A stretch of DNA of 64,000 nt from Oscillospiraceae bacterium (GCA_028720105.1 JAQYLI010000031.1:1-64000); one strand, 5' to 3'. Shown: positions 39,974-49,326, numbered from the stretch's first letter. Numbers and translations are program-made. The notes: a model not told the origin generated them from the letters alone.

Positions 39974-41500
39974 ATGAGAGGAATATATTCATCTGTCACA
40001 GATATGCGCCGAAAGGTTTTCACCGAGGTCGCAAGGCTCGCCTACGAGGGCGGCGATTATACGAGAATGGAGGATCTGCCATACAAGATAGTCCCGGGCG
40101 ATGTTGCAACGCACCGTGAATCCATTTTTCTCGAAAGAGCCATCGTTGAAGAGCGTTTAAGGCTTGCAATGGGTCTGCCCCTCAGAAGCGTAAGCGAGCA
40201 CGCTCCCGTCTCAAAGGGCGTAAACGAGAGCGCCATTGCCGAAAAATATTACGACCCTCCGCTTGTAAATATCATCAGCTTTGCCTGCAACGCCTGCCCC
40301 ACAAAGCACTACCACGTTACCGAGGTGTGTCAGGGCTGCTTTGAAAACCCCTGCAAGGAGGTATGCCCCAAGGGAGCCATACAGATACGCCACGGCAAAT
40401 CAAAGATCGACCAGAGCAAGTGCATAAAATGCGGCAGATGCAAGGACGTATGCCCCTATCACGCCATTTTAAAGGTGGAGCGTCCCTGTGCAAAGGCGTG
40501 CGGAATGGACGCCATCGGCAGCGACGAACACGGCAGAGCAAAAATAGATTATGATAAATGCGTTTCCTGCGGAATGTGCCTGGTAAGCTGCCCCTTCGGA
40601 GCCATTGCCGACAAGGGACAGATATTCCAGCTCATTCACGCAATAAAAACGGGCAAAAGAGTAGTTGCAATAGTAGCCCCCGCATTTTACGGACAATTCG
40701 GTTCCAAGGTAACACCCGAAAAGCTCACCTATGCAATGAGACAGCTGGGCTTTGACAGCGTTGTGGAGGTAGCTGTGGGAGCAGACCTCTGCACTATTGA
40801 AGAAGCCAAGGACTTTGTGGAAAATGTCCCCGACAAGCTGGATTTTCTTGCCACCTCCTGCTGTCCCTCCTGGTCGGTAATGGCAAAGAAGCTTTTCCCA
40901 GAGCTTGCTAAAAATATTTCAATGGCGCTGACACCAATGGTCCTCACCGCCCGACTTGAAAAGAAAAAGGATCCCGACTGCCGCATAGCCTTTATCGGGC
41001 CCTGCGCCGCAAAGAAGCTTGAAGCCAGCCGCAGGACAATACGCAGTCACGTGGATTTTGTCCTCACCTTTGAGGAGCTTATGGGAATGTTCGCCGCAAA
41101 GGACGTTGACCTTGAAAATATCCCCGACAGCGAAAATGTTCCTCTCAACGAGGGAACAGGCGCAGGACGAGGCTTTGCGGTAAGCGGCGGCGTTGCGGGA
41201 GCAGTTGCAGAGGAAATAAAGCGCATCGCCCCCGACAGGGAAGTCAAGGTTGCTTCGGCGCAGGGACTTCACGAGTGCAAAAAAATGCTCCAGCTTGCAA
41301 AGGCAGGCAAATACAAGGGCTATCTTCTTGAAGGAATGGGCTGCCCGGGCGGCTGTGTGGCAGGCGCAGGAACCCTTTGCGCCGTAAACAAAGCGACCAT
41401 AGCCATCGACAAATACAAAAAGCAGGCTGACAAGCAGACTGCTTCCCAGACCGAATATGTAGCCGACCTTGATATGCTTGAAAAGGACGATCTTGACTAA
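39974..41500 (+). CDS. Monomeric [FeFe] hydrogenase with multi-ferredoxin N-terminus (group B type)
   Basis: The 508-residue cytosolic enzyme should make or use H2 with ferredoxin. The N-terminal third has cysteine clusters for several [4Fe-4S] centres (CNACPTKHYH, CQGCFENPCKEVCP, CIKCGRCKDVCP, CVSCGMCLVSCP). The H-cluster motifs follow: L1 TSCCPSW (about residue 294), L2 GPCAAKKLE (about 338) and L3 GMGCPGGCVAGAG (about 452). L2 has Gly where classical HydA has Met, which with the N-terminus points to the less studied group B. ATG 39974 is used, with AAAGGA 11 bases upstream; the longer frame starts at a TTG without such a site. A small M50-like gene follows at 26 bases. Confidence 0.88.
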   Translation: MRGIYSSVTDMRRKVFTEVARLAYEGGDYTRMEDLPYKIVPGDVATHRESIFLERAIVEERLRLAMGLPLRSVSEHAPVSKGVNESAIAEKYYDPPLVNIISFACNACPTKHYHVTEVCQGCFENPCKEVCPKGAIQIRHGKSKIDQSKCIKCGRCKDVCPYHAILKVERPCAKACGMDAIGSDEHGRAKIDYDKCVSCGMCLVSCPFGAIADKGQIFQLIHAIKTGKRVVAIVAPAFYGQFGSKVTPEKLTYAMRQLGFDSVVEVAVGADLCTIEEAKDFVENVPDKLDFLATSCCPSWSVMAKKLFPELAKNISMALTPMVLTARLEKKKDPDCRIAFIGPCAAKKLEASRRTIRSHVDFVLTFEELMGMFAAKDVDLENIPDSENVPLNEGTGAGRGFAVSGGVAGAVAEEIKRIAPDREVKVASAQGLHECKKMLQLAKAGKYKGYLLEGMGCPGGCVAGAGTLCAVNKATIAIDKYKKQADKQTASQTEYVADLDMLEKDDLD

Positions 41501-41526
41501 AACTTCATCAACAGGAGGACAAGAGT

Positions 41527-42039
41527 ATGAGCAAACGGACAAGACAATACATAGGAATAATTTCCGCAGTAGTGATTTACTATGTCATTCACGAGGGCGC
41601 ACATCTGCTGACAGCCCTTGTAATGGGCGTATTCAAGCAGATAAACTTTATGGGCATAGGCGTGCAGATAGATGTCTATAACGACAGAATGTCCGATTTT
41701 CAAACGGGCATCTTCTGCCTTGCGGGAGCGGCGGCAAGCCTTATAGCGGCATATATCCTCCTTACCCTCAGAAAAAAGATATGCAGCGCAAAAAGCCCAG
41801 TTTTCCGCTGTGTGATGTACTATACATCAATAATAATGCTGCTCCTCGACCCCGTTTATTTAAGCGTTCTCTGCGGCTTTTTCGGCGGCGGAGATATGAA
41901 CGGCATATCCCTGCTCATTCCCGAAGCGGCGGCAAGAATAATATTCGGCGTGCTGCTTGCAGTAAACGCATTTGTTTTCATCAAGGCTTTACTTCCCGAA
42001 TATAAGGCTTCATTTGCGGATAATACAGATAACCAATAA
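41527..42039 (+). CDS. Small M50-like membrane metalloprotease homolog
   Basis: A 170-residue membrane protein with four to five hydrophobic segments. The first contains HEGAH (residues 22-26), an HExxH zinc motif embedded in a helix (YYVIHEGAHLLTALVMG), as in site-2-protease/M50 peptidases. LLLDPVYLS in a later helix could supply the third ligand Asp. AGGAGG lies 8 bases before the ATG, and it is the second gene of the hydrogenase transcript. Proteolytic activity is inferred from the motif only. Confidence 0.65.
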   Translation: MSKRTRQYIGIISAVVIYYVIHEGAHLLTALVMGVFKQINFMGIGVQIDVYNDRMSDFQTGIFCLAGAAASLIAAYILLTLRKKICSAKSPVFRCVMYYTSIIMLLLDPVYLSVLCGFFGGGDMNGISLLIPEAAARIIFGVLLAVNAFVFIKALLPEYKASFADNTDNQ

Positions 42040-42047
42040 TGCTGAAT

Positions 42048-43640
42048 TTATTCCGGCTTAAACTCCCTCATGACCGCACAAGCCTGCCTTACGCCGTCCA
42101 CCGCCGCAGACATAATTCCCCCCGCATATCCCGCACCCTCACCGCAGGGATACAACCCCTTAACCGATAAGCTGCACATATCCTCTCCTCGTGGTATCCT
42201 CACAGGAGAGGATGTTCTTGTTTCGGGAGCCGTAAGCAAAGCACCCTTGTCCCCGAAGCAGGCCATTCTCTTTGAAAAAACGCCAAGTCCGACCCTCATC
42301 ATATCCGTAACAAAGGGCGGCAGAACATCGTCAAAATTGCAGGGAACAACTCCCCTTGCATAAGTCCCCGTAACCGAAGGAGAAACTATCCCGCCCTTTC
42401 CCTCAAGAAATGCGCCCACCGTAGAAGCGGGAGCGGCATAATTCTTTCCCGCCAAAGTAAAAGCTGCCCTCTCTATTTTGCGTACAAAATCCACTCCGTC
42501 TAAAACTCCGCCCCCGAAATCCTCGGGAGAAACGCTGACCACCAGAGCCGCATTTGCATTTTCCCCGTCTCTCGCAAACTCGCTCATACCGTTTGTGACC
42601 ACCGAATTTTCCTCGCTCTGAGCAGGCACCACAGTTCCCCCGGGACACATACAGAAGGTGTAAACTCCCCTGCCATTTTTAGTGTAACTGAGCTGATATT
42701 CACCCACAGGCAAAGCAGGGTCGCCCGAATGAACGCCGTACAAACTCCTGTTAACGCTCTCCTGAGTATGCTCTATCCTCGCCCCAACCGCAAAGGGCTT
42801 GGGCTCCATAGCGATACCCTTTGAATACATCATCTCAAAGGTGTCTCTTGCGCTGTGACCAACCGCAAGAATAAGCGCGGAAACGGATATTTCCTCCCCG
42901 TTCACCACCAAGCCGCATATATTACCGTTTCTGACAATAATATCCTCCACCCGGGAATTAAACCGAACCTCTCCACCCAGCTCGGTTATCCTCCTGCGGA
43001 TATTTTTAACCACACCTCTCAGCCTGTCCGTACCGATATGAGGCTTTGCCTTTGTAAGTATCTCCTCGGGAGCGCCCATCTCCGCAAGCCTTGCCGAAAC
43101 GAACCTGCAAAGAGGGTCTTTTATGCGAGTGGTAAGCTTTCCGTCGGAAAATGTGCCTGCACCGCCCTCTCCGAACTGTACATTCGTCTCGGGAGAAAAG
43201 CTGCCGCCGTTCCAGAACCCCGTAACCGCCTCAGCTCTGCTGTCAACATCTGCGCCCCGCTCAAAAACCACAGGACAATACCCCGCCTCCGCCAGCACAA
43301 GTGCCGCAAACATTCCCCCGGGTCCAAATCCCGCAACCGCAATTCTCCCGTCGGGTATTTTCTCGCCCGAAATAACAGGCTTAAACGGGGTAATGTCAAC
43401 CAAAGCACAGTTATCCCGCCTGCCGCAAATTTTCTGTTCCTCCTCGGGACTTTCAAGCTCCGCCCAGACCGAAGAAACTGTCCGTATATCGTTTTGCTTA
43501 CGTGCGTCAAGGGATATCTTGTGAATACCTGTCCTCACTGCAGATTTGCGGGAAATACCTGCTTTTTTCAATGCGGCGGCAATGATCTCCCCGTCACCCG
43601 TTCCCACAGGCAGGGAAACGCCTGAAATGATAATAGCCAT
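42048..43640 (-). CDS. FAD-dependent oxidoreductase (COG2509 type)
   Basis: A 530-residue flavoprotein. After an N-terminal about 90-residue module comes the dinucleotide-binding GFGPGGMFAALVLAEAG with FERG, then VQFGEGGAGTFSDGKL, ALILAVGHSARDTFEM and the C-terminal GLYPCGEGAGYAGGI. This is the pattern of uncharacterised FAD-dependent dehydrogenases of anaerobes. AAGGAG is 4 bases before the ATG. Convergent with the hydrogenase operon, 8 bases apart, with no terminator visible between. Confidence 0.88.
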   Translation of the reverse strand: MAIIISGVSLPVGTGDGEIIAAALKKAGISRKSAVRTGIHKISLDARKQNDIRTVSSVWAELESPEEEQKICGRRDNCALVDITPFKPVISGEKIPDGRIAVAGFGPGGMFAALVLAEAGYCPVVFERGADVDSRAEAVTGFWNGGSFSPETNVQFGEGGAGTFSDGKLTTRIKDPLCRFVSARLAEMGAPEEILTKAKPHIGTDRLRGVVKNIRRRITELGGEVRFNSRVEDIIVRNGNICGLVVNGEEISVSALILAVGHSARDTFEMMYSKGIAMEPKPFAVGARIEHTQESVNRSLYGVHSGDPALPVGEYQLSYTKNGRGVYTFCMCPGGTVVPAQSEENSVVTNGMSEFARDGENANAALVVSVSPEDFGGGVLDGVDFVRKIERAAFTLAGKNYAAPASTVGAFLEGKGGIVSPSVTGTYARGVVPCNFDDVLPPFVTDMMRVGLGVFSKRMACFGDKGALLTAPETRTSSPVRIPRGEDMCSLSVKGLYPCGEGAGYAGGIMSAAVDGVRQACAVMREFKPE

Positions 43641-43739
43641 ATTACTCCTTAAAATTCACAATTATTTTACAATTTTCCTGTAATCTTTTTCCACTGAAAT
43701 TTGTTTTATAAATATAGGGAAAAATTATTCGGGAATGGA

Positions 43740-44867
43740 ATGATGAATATGAAAAAGCTTATAATGATATTTTTGATCCTCCTCGCCCTCACAGCCTGTG
43801 CAAAAACGGAAAACAAGCCGCCCGAGGAGACCGATATCATCACCGATACCGAACCCGCCATAATGACCGAGACCAACCTGACTTCCGAAACAACGGAAAC
43901 TGAAACGACCTCTATCCCATTCACACCTCTCACCGAAGAGACAGTGACATCGGAAACAGCCGTTCAGACCGAACCACCCATATTGGTAACGGAGCCTGAA
44001 CCCACCGCCACCAGTATCACCGAAGCCCCCTCCCCCATCAAGCTGTCCTTTCGCATAAAAATGACAGACAGTACAAGGGGCGAGCTGTGCGAGGACGCAT
44101 TTTTCGGCAAAAAGGGCGATCCTGTAGATATAATAGTTCCTAAAGGAATGTACACAACCGACAGTGGCGAGATAGTCCTGACCCTCTCGGAAAACGCCGC
44201 CATAATGGAAACATATCCCTGTCAGATATCCTCACATGACATCGTAAATATTGAGCCTGTCTCCACAGACCGCTTCACCCTCACCGTAACAAGCACCGCC
44301 GATACATACATCATCGGCACTCTGAACGAATATACAGCCTTCGGGGACAAGGGAGACCCCGTCCTCGTAAACGTCCCCTCGGGTGCAAAATTCAAGGTTA
44401 GCAATATAATCGAGGTTGAACTTGACAGCACTGCCGAAATAACCGACCTTCTCCTTGAAACTCCCGACAACGAAAGCGAGCAGGGCAGCAAACAAATAAG
44501 CGGCGGTTATTCTCTTAGGATAATTACCGAACCCGAGCCTGCCGAAACCGAAGACAGCGAAATAATAGCCGAAAGCGAACCTGCAATATCATCGTGGGAA
44601 TTTGCAGAGACCTCCGTCACCGAAAAATACGCCGACTATACCTTCACCGCCCGAATGACAAATGCCACAGATGGTGTTCTCACACAGGACACCTTTTTCG
44701 GAAAAACGGGAGACAGATTTCAGATAGATGTTTCATCATCATACATTCCCACCTATTCTGAAAACACGGACGTAACCATAACCCTCTGGAGCGACGCCTA
44801 CATCGGTATCACAAGCAGTATCATTATACCGGACACAGCCATATATTCCGTCGATATATACTACTAA
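43740..44867 (+). CDS. Lipoprotein with three related beta-rich repeats
   Basis: A 375-residue surface lipoprotein: signal peptide with lipobox LTAC, a 90-residue Thr/Glu/Pro-rich linker, then three related units of about 55-60 residues (starting near FRIKMTDST, FTLTVTSTA and YTFTARMTN). Each has an acidic/aromatic turn with F-G-x-K-G-D and a later hydrophobic strand. I do not recognise the family; binding to a surface polymer is a guess. Several ATGs (43740, 43743, 43749) are possible and no strong Shine-Dalgarno site decides. Its end overlaps the convergent ogg gene by 4 bases. Confidence 0.7.
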   Translation: MMNMKKLIMIFLILLALTACAKTENKPPEETDIITDTEPAIMTETNLTSETTETETTSIPFTPLTEETVTSETAVQTEPPILVTEPEPTATSITEAPSPIKLSFRIKMTDSTRGELCEDAFFGKKGDPVDIIVPKGMYTTDSGEIVLTLSENAAIMETYPCQISSHDIVNIEPVSTDRFTLTVTSTADTYIIGTLNEYTAFGDKGDPVLVNVPSGAKFKVSNIIEVELDSTAEITDLLLETPDNESEQGSKQISGGYSLRIITEPEPAETEDSEIIAESEPAISSWEFAETSVTEKYADYTFTARMTNATDGVLTQDTFFGKTGDRFQIDVSSSYIPTYSENTDVTITLWSDAYIGITSSIIIPDTAIYSVDIYY

Positions 44868-45700
44868 ACCTCAGGACAAATAATATACTCTCCCGCCGTC
44901 CTGATGTAATGGAAAAGATACTGCTGGGCAATGCCCTCAACACCTTTCACACATTCGGGCAAGCCATTAGGATAAAACCTCTCGTTCACCCTCTTTATCC
45001 ACACGTCAACAGGATAAGCGTCCGTCTTGTAAAATCCGAAAAGCAGCACGCACATCGCCACCTTGGGGCCAATTCCCTTAACTGTCATAAGAGCCTTCTT
45101 AGCCTCTTCCGTAGGCATATCCGCAATACTCTCAAGACTCAATTCACCGCTCGTAACACGCCTTACGCAGTCCTCAATATATTTCGCCCGAAAGCCTGCC
45201 CTTAGGGGCGCAAGCTCATCGGTAGTGACCCCCTTCATCTTCTCAAAATTTGGAAAACCGCCGTACATCTCACAAAGCCTGCCGATTATCCCCTTGATGC
45301 GGGGAATGTTGTTGTTCTGAGACAAAATGAAAGAAATAAGACATTCCTCCCCGTCCTGCTTTAAAAGCCTTACACCCTTGGCATATCTGCAAGCCTTTGA
45401 TAATGTCTCGTCCTCGGAAAATCGCCGCTTCAGCTCGCCGTAATCCGTTCCCAGATCGAAATAATCAAACCATATATTCAAAAAATCCTCCTCGGAAACT
45501 CCGTGAAGAATGAATTTTCCGCTGTTATGCTCCGTCTCGGAAACAGTCAGCGGTATATTTTTAAAAAATCCCTTGTATGTGCGGTAATAATCGGAGGGAA
45601 CAGCCTCCCACCTGAAAGCCTGACCGCAGTCAAGAGTATCGTCCAAGGACATATTCTCCTCAAAGAGAATAATGCCCTCTTTTTTTACTTCGTAATCCAT
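44864..45700 (-). CDS. ogg: 8-oxoguanine DNA glycosylase
   Basis: A 278-residue OGG1-type base-excision enzyme with N-terminal OGG_N domain (CGQAFRW) and HhH-GPD domain. SFILSQNNNIPRIKG, the hairpin VKGIGPKVAMC with the catalytic Lys, and YPVDVWIKR with the catalytic Asp are present. ATG 45700 has AAAGGA 8 bases upstream; a GTG at 45706 is in frame but too close. Last gene of the tmcAL-DUF896-nspC-phosphoesterase-ogg run. Confidence 0.93.
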   Translation of the reverse strand: MDYEVKKEGIILFEENMSLDDTLDCGQAFRWEAVPSDYYRTYKGFFKNIPLTVSETEHNSGKFILHGVSEEDFLNIWFDYFDLGTDYGELKRRFSEDETLSKACRYAKGVRLLKQDGEECLISFILSQNNNIPRIKGIIGRLCEMYGGFPNFEKMKGVTTDELAPLRAGFRAKYIEDCVRRVTSGELSLESIADMPTEEAKKALMTVKGIGPKVAMCVLLFGFYKTDAYPVDVWIKRVNERFYPNGLPECVKGVEGIAQQYLFHYIRTAGEYIICPEV

Positions 45701-45721
45701 AGCCACATTCCTTTTATATCA

Positions 45722-46393
45722 TCAGATAATGTACGGCTCATCAAACACCGCCGCATATTTAGGCGGAACAAGCTTATTCTTATGAAGCTTACCAAAGAAC
45801 CACAGCTTGAAGCCCACCTCATTTTTCAGCTTGTCGAAATAAATATTAAGCCTGCTCATAGGAAGGCTGCCCGACCTGCCCATATCAAGGAACTCCACAA
45901 TAGAACCTGGGGGCTCGTGGGTAAATATGTAATCCACCTTGTCACCCAAAGCGGATAATTTTTTCCTGCCCTCGTCAAGATGTTCCTCGTCGGGAAGCTC
46001 CTGCTCCCACCAGGTGTCATTTTCAATACGTGCGTCAATGTCCGAAGCCTGACCGCCCCCGAAAACGAAAGCCTTATTCCCGTCAATGTCAAATATTTCC
46101 CCTGATGAAAGCATAAACAGATTGCCGCAGATATGCCGCCCCCTGCCGCCAAAAAGCTCCTCCTCGGGATATTTTTCCAACAGGTCATAATTGTCGTGGC
46201 TGCCTGCAAGAAAAAGGGTAGTGAACCGCTTTCCGCCTATCTTTTTAAGCACTGCCCTTTCCCGGTCCGAGCCGTCCCAAACAAATCCGAAATCGCCGCA
46301 GATAATAAGGAAGTCCCCTTTTTTAAGCTGCTTCACCGACTTGTGGGAAAACCTGCTGTAATCGCCGTGAGTATCACCCATAACGCAAATCAT
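45722..46393 (-). CDS. Calcineurin-like metallophosphoesterase
   Basis: A 223-residue phosphoesterase with metal-binding motifs GDTHGD, ICGDFGF, AGSHDN (Ser in place of the usual Asn of GNHD), FTHEPP and GKLHKNK (where GHxH is normal). The two deviations may change metal binding. The substrate is unknown. ATG 46393 has GAGG 8 bases upstream. It lies 15 bases after nspC. Confidence 0.85.
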   Translation of the reverse strand: MICVMGDTHGDYSRFSHKSVKQLKKGDFLIICGDFGFVWDGSDRERAVLKKIGGKRFTTLFLAGSHDNYDLLEKYPEEELFGGRGRHICGNLFMLSSGEIFDIDGNKAFVFGGGQASDIDARIENDTWWEQELPDEEHLDEGRKKLSALGDKVDYIFTHEPPGSIVEFLDMGRSGSLPMSRLNIYFDKLKNEVGFKLWFFGKLHKNKLVPPKYAAVFDEPYII

Positions 46394-46408
46394 ATCCAAA
46401 ACCTCGCA

Positions 46409-47560
46409 TTACAATCTGCCCTTGAAATCCCCGTAGCCAAACTCACACTCAAGGATTACTCTGCCTTCGGTATCAATGCGGTAGATCGAGGGCAGCCCGA
46501 TACCATTAAAGGTGTTGTTCTTGCACATAGTGTAAATAGCCATATCGCAGAACACAAGCCTATCGCCCACGGAAAGGGGCTTGTCAAAGGAGTATTCCCC
46601 GATGGAATCCCCCGCAAGACAGGTGGCAGCGCCGATAAAATAAGTATAAGGCTTTTCGCCACTCTCCCCCGCCCCGATTATCCTGGGACGATAGGGCATT
46701 TCCAGAACATCGGGCATATGGCAGGCTGCAGAAGCGTCGATTATGGCGTGGGAATGGCCGCCGCTCTCATACACTTCAAGAACGGTCGCCACAAGCCACC
46801 CTGCATTAAGAGCGCATGCCTCTCCCGGCTCAATGTAAACCTGAACGCCGTACTTGTCCTGCATATAGCTTATAACTCTCACAAGCCTGTCCACATCGTA
46901 ATCATCTCTTGTCACGTGATGACCGCCGCCGAAATTCACCCATTTCATTTTCGGAAGATACTTACCGAATTTTGCTTCAAAATGGGGAATAGTCCTCTCA
47001 AGAACATCGCTGTTCTGCTCACACATAGTATGAAAATGCAGTCCGCTCAGACTATCGAGCATTTCCTCCTCGAAGTCCTCCGCCTTTACGCCGAGACGGG
47101 AAATGCCTGCACAGGGGTCATATATGGCAGTCTCTATCTCCGAATATTCGGGATTTACCCTCATACCACATTCGATCTTCCTGCCATTTTCAGCCGCCTT
47201 GTCTAAGGCAGGTTTAAATCTTCTAAGCTGGGCAAAGCTGTTGAATACGATATGGCCGCAAATTTCGGTTATCTCCTCAAACTCCTCGGGACGGTAGGCA
47301 GGAGAAAAAATGTGAACTTCCTTCCCCTTCATTTCCTCATACCCCAGCTTTGCCTCGTAAAGACCGCTTGCGGTAGTGCCGTCAAGATACTGTGATAAAA
47401 GCGGATATGTGCTGTACATAGAAAATGCCTTCTGAGCAAGAAGCACCTTGCACCCCGTCCGCTCCGAAACGCTTCTGAGTATCTTCATATTCTTCTCAAG
47501 CAGTCTTTCGTCCACCACATAGCAGGGCGTTTTAACTGAGCTGATATCAAAACCGGGCAT
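46409..47560 (-). CDS. nspC: Carboxynorspermidine/carboxyspermidine decarboxylase
   Basis: The 383-residue PLP enzyme of the alanine-racemase-fold (group IV) decarboxylases makes spermidine or norspermidine from the carboxylated precursor. The PLP lysine is in LLAQKAFSM; other landmarks are GLHFHTMCEQ, NFGGGHHVT and YIEPGEA. No carboxyspermidine dehydrogenase gene lies beside it. ATG 47560 has AAAGGA 9 bases upstream. A strong terminator sits just upstream (47583-47639), so expression may depend on read-through. Confidence 0.92.
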   Translation of the reverse strand: MPGFDISSVKTPCYVVDERLLEKNMKILRSVSERTGCKVLLAQKAFSMYSTYPLLSQYLDGTTASGLYEAKLGYEEMKGKEVHIFSPAYRPEEFEEITEICGHIVFNSFAQLRRFKPALDKAAENGRKIECGMRVNPEYSEIETAIYDPCAGISRLGVKAEDFEEEMLDSLSGLHFHTMCEQNSDVLERTIPHFEAKFGKYLPKMKWVNFGGGHHVTRDDYDVDRLVRVISYMQDKYGVQVYIEPGEACALNAGWLVATVLEVYESGGHSHAIIDASAACHMPDVLEMPYRPRIIGAGESGEKPYTYFIGAATCLAGDSIGEYSFDKPLSVGDRLVFCDMAIYTMCKNNTFNGIGLPSIYRIDTEGRVILECEFGYGDFKGRL

Positions 47561-47582
47561 AAGAAACCGTCCTTTCCACATT

Positions 47583-47639
47583 CAAAAATACTGTCGGCAA
47601 TGGGGCACCCGAAGGAACCCTCAAACAGTCCGACAGTAT
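47583..47639 (-). terminator. Terminator between the DUF896 gene and nspC
   Basis: Minus strand ATACTGTCGG pairs with CCGACAGTAT; the loop contains a second hairpin with a TTCG turn (GGGTTCCTTCGGGTGCCC). A T-run follows. It ends before the nspC Shine-Dalgarno site. Confidence 0.8.
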
Positions 47640-47645
47640 CAAAAG

Positions 47646-47834
47646 TTATTGTTTGTTATCGTCCGTATCGTCAACAAACTCAATGTTGTCAAGCTGAGAC
47701 TTGAGATTAGCCACAACGCCCCTGCGGAACTCAAAGCGAAGCTCGGTCTGCTCACGCTTCTCCTCATCGGTGAGACCCTGCTCACGGGATTTTCTGGCAA
47801 GTTCGTTTATACGGTCTATCTTTTCCTTAGTCAT
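47646..47834 (-). CDS. DUF896 (YnzC-like) small protein
   Basis: A 62-residue protein: MTKEKIDRINELARKSREQG, then LTDEEKREQTELR and an acidic tail. This is the two-helix DUF896 fold seen in Bacillus YnzC. ATG 47834 overlaps the end of tmcAL by 8 bases, with GAGGACGA as ribosome site. Function is not established. Confidence 0.9.
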   Translation of the reverse strand: MTKEKIDRINELARKSREQGLTDEEKREQTELRFEFRRGVVANLKSQLDNIEFVDDTDDNKQ

Positions 47835-49218
47835 TGCTCTCGTCCTCGGTCTTTTCCTCGGAGGGAGCCGCCTCGGAAGCATTTTCGGAAGCAGCCTTAG
47901 CCGCCTCTCTTTCGGCTCTCATCTTCTCGATCTCTTCAGGAGTACCGGACATAGCGGTAGTCTTCATATCCTCGGGAAGCTCGGAAACGAAGCCTTCGAT
48001 CTTGTCAAAGGTCACCTTACCTGTAAAGTCCATACCGCTGGGACGGATATTTCTGGAGCCGAGAGTATAAATATCGCTGGAAAGGGTGGTCATACCCACT
48101 GCGCGCATAACATTCTTGTTCTGCTTTCCTGCTTCCACAAAATCCTTGAGAGAAGAGCTGAAAGGAATGGAAAGCTTGTCCTCAGGGAGGGAGCCTGCCA
48201 TTTTAAGTATCTCTGCACCTCTGTCATTAAGCGCAAGAATACGTCCGAAAGTAGGAGGAACCTTGAGGTCGTCTGTTCTGATACCGAAAAGAGCGTTGAA
48301 AAGTATTCTCTTGATGCGGGACATAGGATAGCGCTTTACCTTTATCTTATCGAGGAGATCCTCAAGAGAGGTAGCCACTCTTGCAGCCTGGAATATTCTG
48401 TTCTCGAGGCCCTGACCCACATCGGGAGTCATAGCAAGCTCCTGAGGAGACATTGTTCTCAGGCGGTAAAGCAGAACTCTCTCAAAATTCTCGAACCAGC
48501 AGAGAAGCTCCTTGTCCTCATATTCTGCAACAGCATCGACAGTTTCCTTGGGAACAAATGCGGAGAAGTCCTCGCCGTCATCGATAAGCTGACGGATATA
48601 GCTTCCGCTGGCAATAGTGGAACTGTGGCTTTCTGAATCGTGCTCTGCGCCCTCGCGCTTGATGGTAAAGGGCTTTATTTTGTCAAGAAGTCCAAGTATT
48701 TTCAGAGACTTGATGTACTCAACTGCAAGAATATTGTTGGGAGAATTAAGAATATCGCCCACCAAAGGTCCGTACTTGTAGGACACAAGCTGCTGAACGG
48801 CGTCAGGGAAAGGAATACCCTGCTCCATCAAGGGCTTGAGATTTTCGGGAGTCGTTACCTCCTGCACCGCATTGGCGCACTGAGTGAGCTGTTCAACACT
48901 TCCGCACTCGCTGCCGAAAGAAATACCATCAACACATCTGAGTGCGCCCAGCAGCATAACGCCACAGCGTGCAAAAAGCTCAGCATTTGCAAGGCTGTAC
49001 TGAACGGGCATTTCGATAACAAGGTCAACACCGTTCTTAACAGCGATCTCGGCTCTCTTGAACTTGTCCATAAGAGCAGGCTCGCCTCTCTGAACGTAGT
49101 TTCCGCTCATTATAGCAACAATGTGAGTTGCGCCGGTCTGCTTCTTTGTTTCCTCTATCTGATAGATATGCCCGTTGTGAAAGGGATTGTATTCGCAGAT
49201 AATTCCGTAAGTTTTCAT
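47827..49218 (-). CDS. tmcAL: tRNA(Met) cytidine acetate ligase
   Basis: A 463-residue nucleotidyltransferase-fold enzyme that makes N4-acetylcytidine at the tRNA-Met wobble base. Motifs are GIICEYNPFHNGHIYQI (HxGH), MSGNYVQRGEPA and the later ASGSYIR. It is longer than Bacillus TmcAL because of a charged C-terminal tail of about 45 residues. ATG 49218 has AAAGGA 11 bases upstream; a longer frame to 49413 passes through the promoter. Confidence 0.9.
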   Translation of the reverse strand: MKTYGIICEYNPFHNGHIYQIEETKKQTGATHIVAIMSGNYVQRGEPALMDKFKRAEIAVKNGVDLVIEMPVQYSLANAELFARCGVMLLGALRCVDGISFGSECGSVEQLTQCANAVQEVTTPENLKPLMEQGIPFPDAVQQLVSYKYGPLVGDILNSPNNILAVEYIKSLKILGLLDKIKPFTIKREGAEHDSESHSSTIASGSYIRQLIDDGEDFSAFVPKETVDAVAEYEDKELLCWFENFERVLLYRLRTMSPQELAMTPDVGQGLENRIFQAARVATSLEDLLDKIKVKRYPMSRIKRILFNALFGIRTDDLKVPPTFGRILALNDRGAEILKMAGSLPEDKLSIPFSSSLKDFVEAGKQNKNVMRAVGMTTLSSDIYTLGSRNIRPSGMDFTGKVTFDKIEGFVSELPEDMKTTAMSGTPEEIEKMRAEREAAKAASENASEAAPSEEKTEDESND

Positions 49219-49297
49219 TATTCCGACCGTCCTTTGAAAGTAATTGGTAATAAACGGTAAACGCACATCATAACAACATTTACCCATAATAATTTTT

Positions 49298-49326
49298 ATT
49301 ATATCACACATTAAAAATATTTGCAA
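49298..49326 (-). promoter_or_regulatory. Promoter of the tmcAL operon
   Basis: Minus strand TTGCAA (49321-49326), 17-base spacer, TATAAT (49298-49303) preceded by TGA. Confidence 0.7.

Noticed and set aside
46133-47206. 357-codon plus-strand frame opposite nspC and the phosphoesterase
   Set aside because: Crosses two convergent-strand genes and has no start signal.
47701-48636. 311-codon plus-strand frame opposite tmcAL
   Set aside because: It is the antisense shadow of a clear conserved gene, has no ribosome site and has a composition typical of reversed coding sequence.
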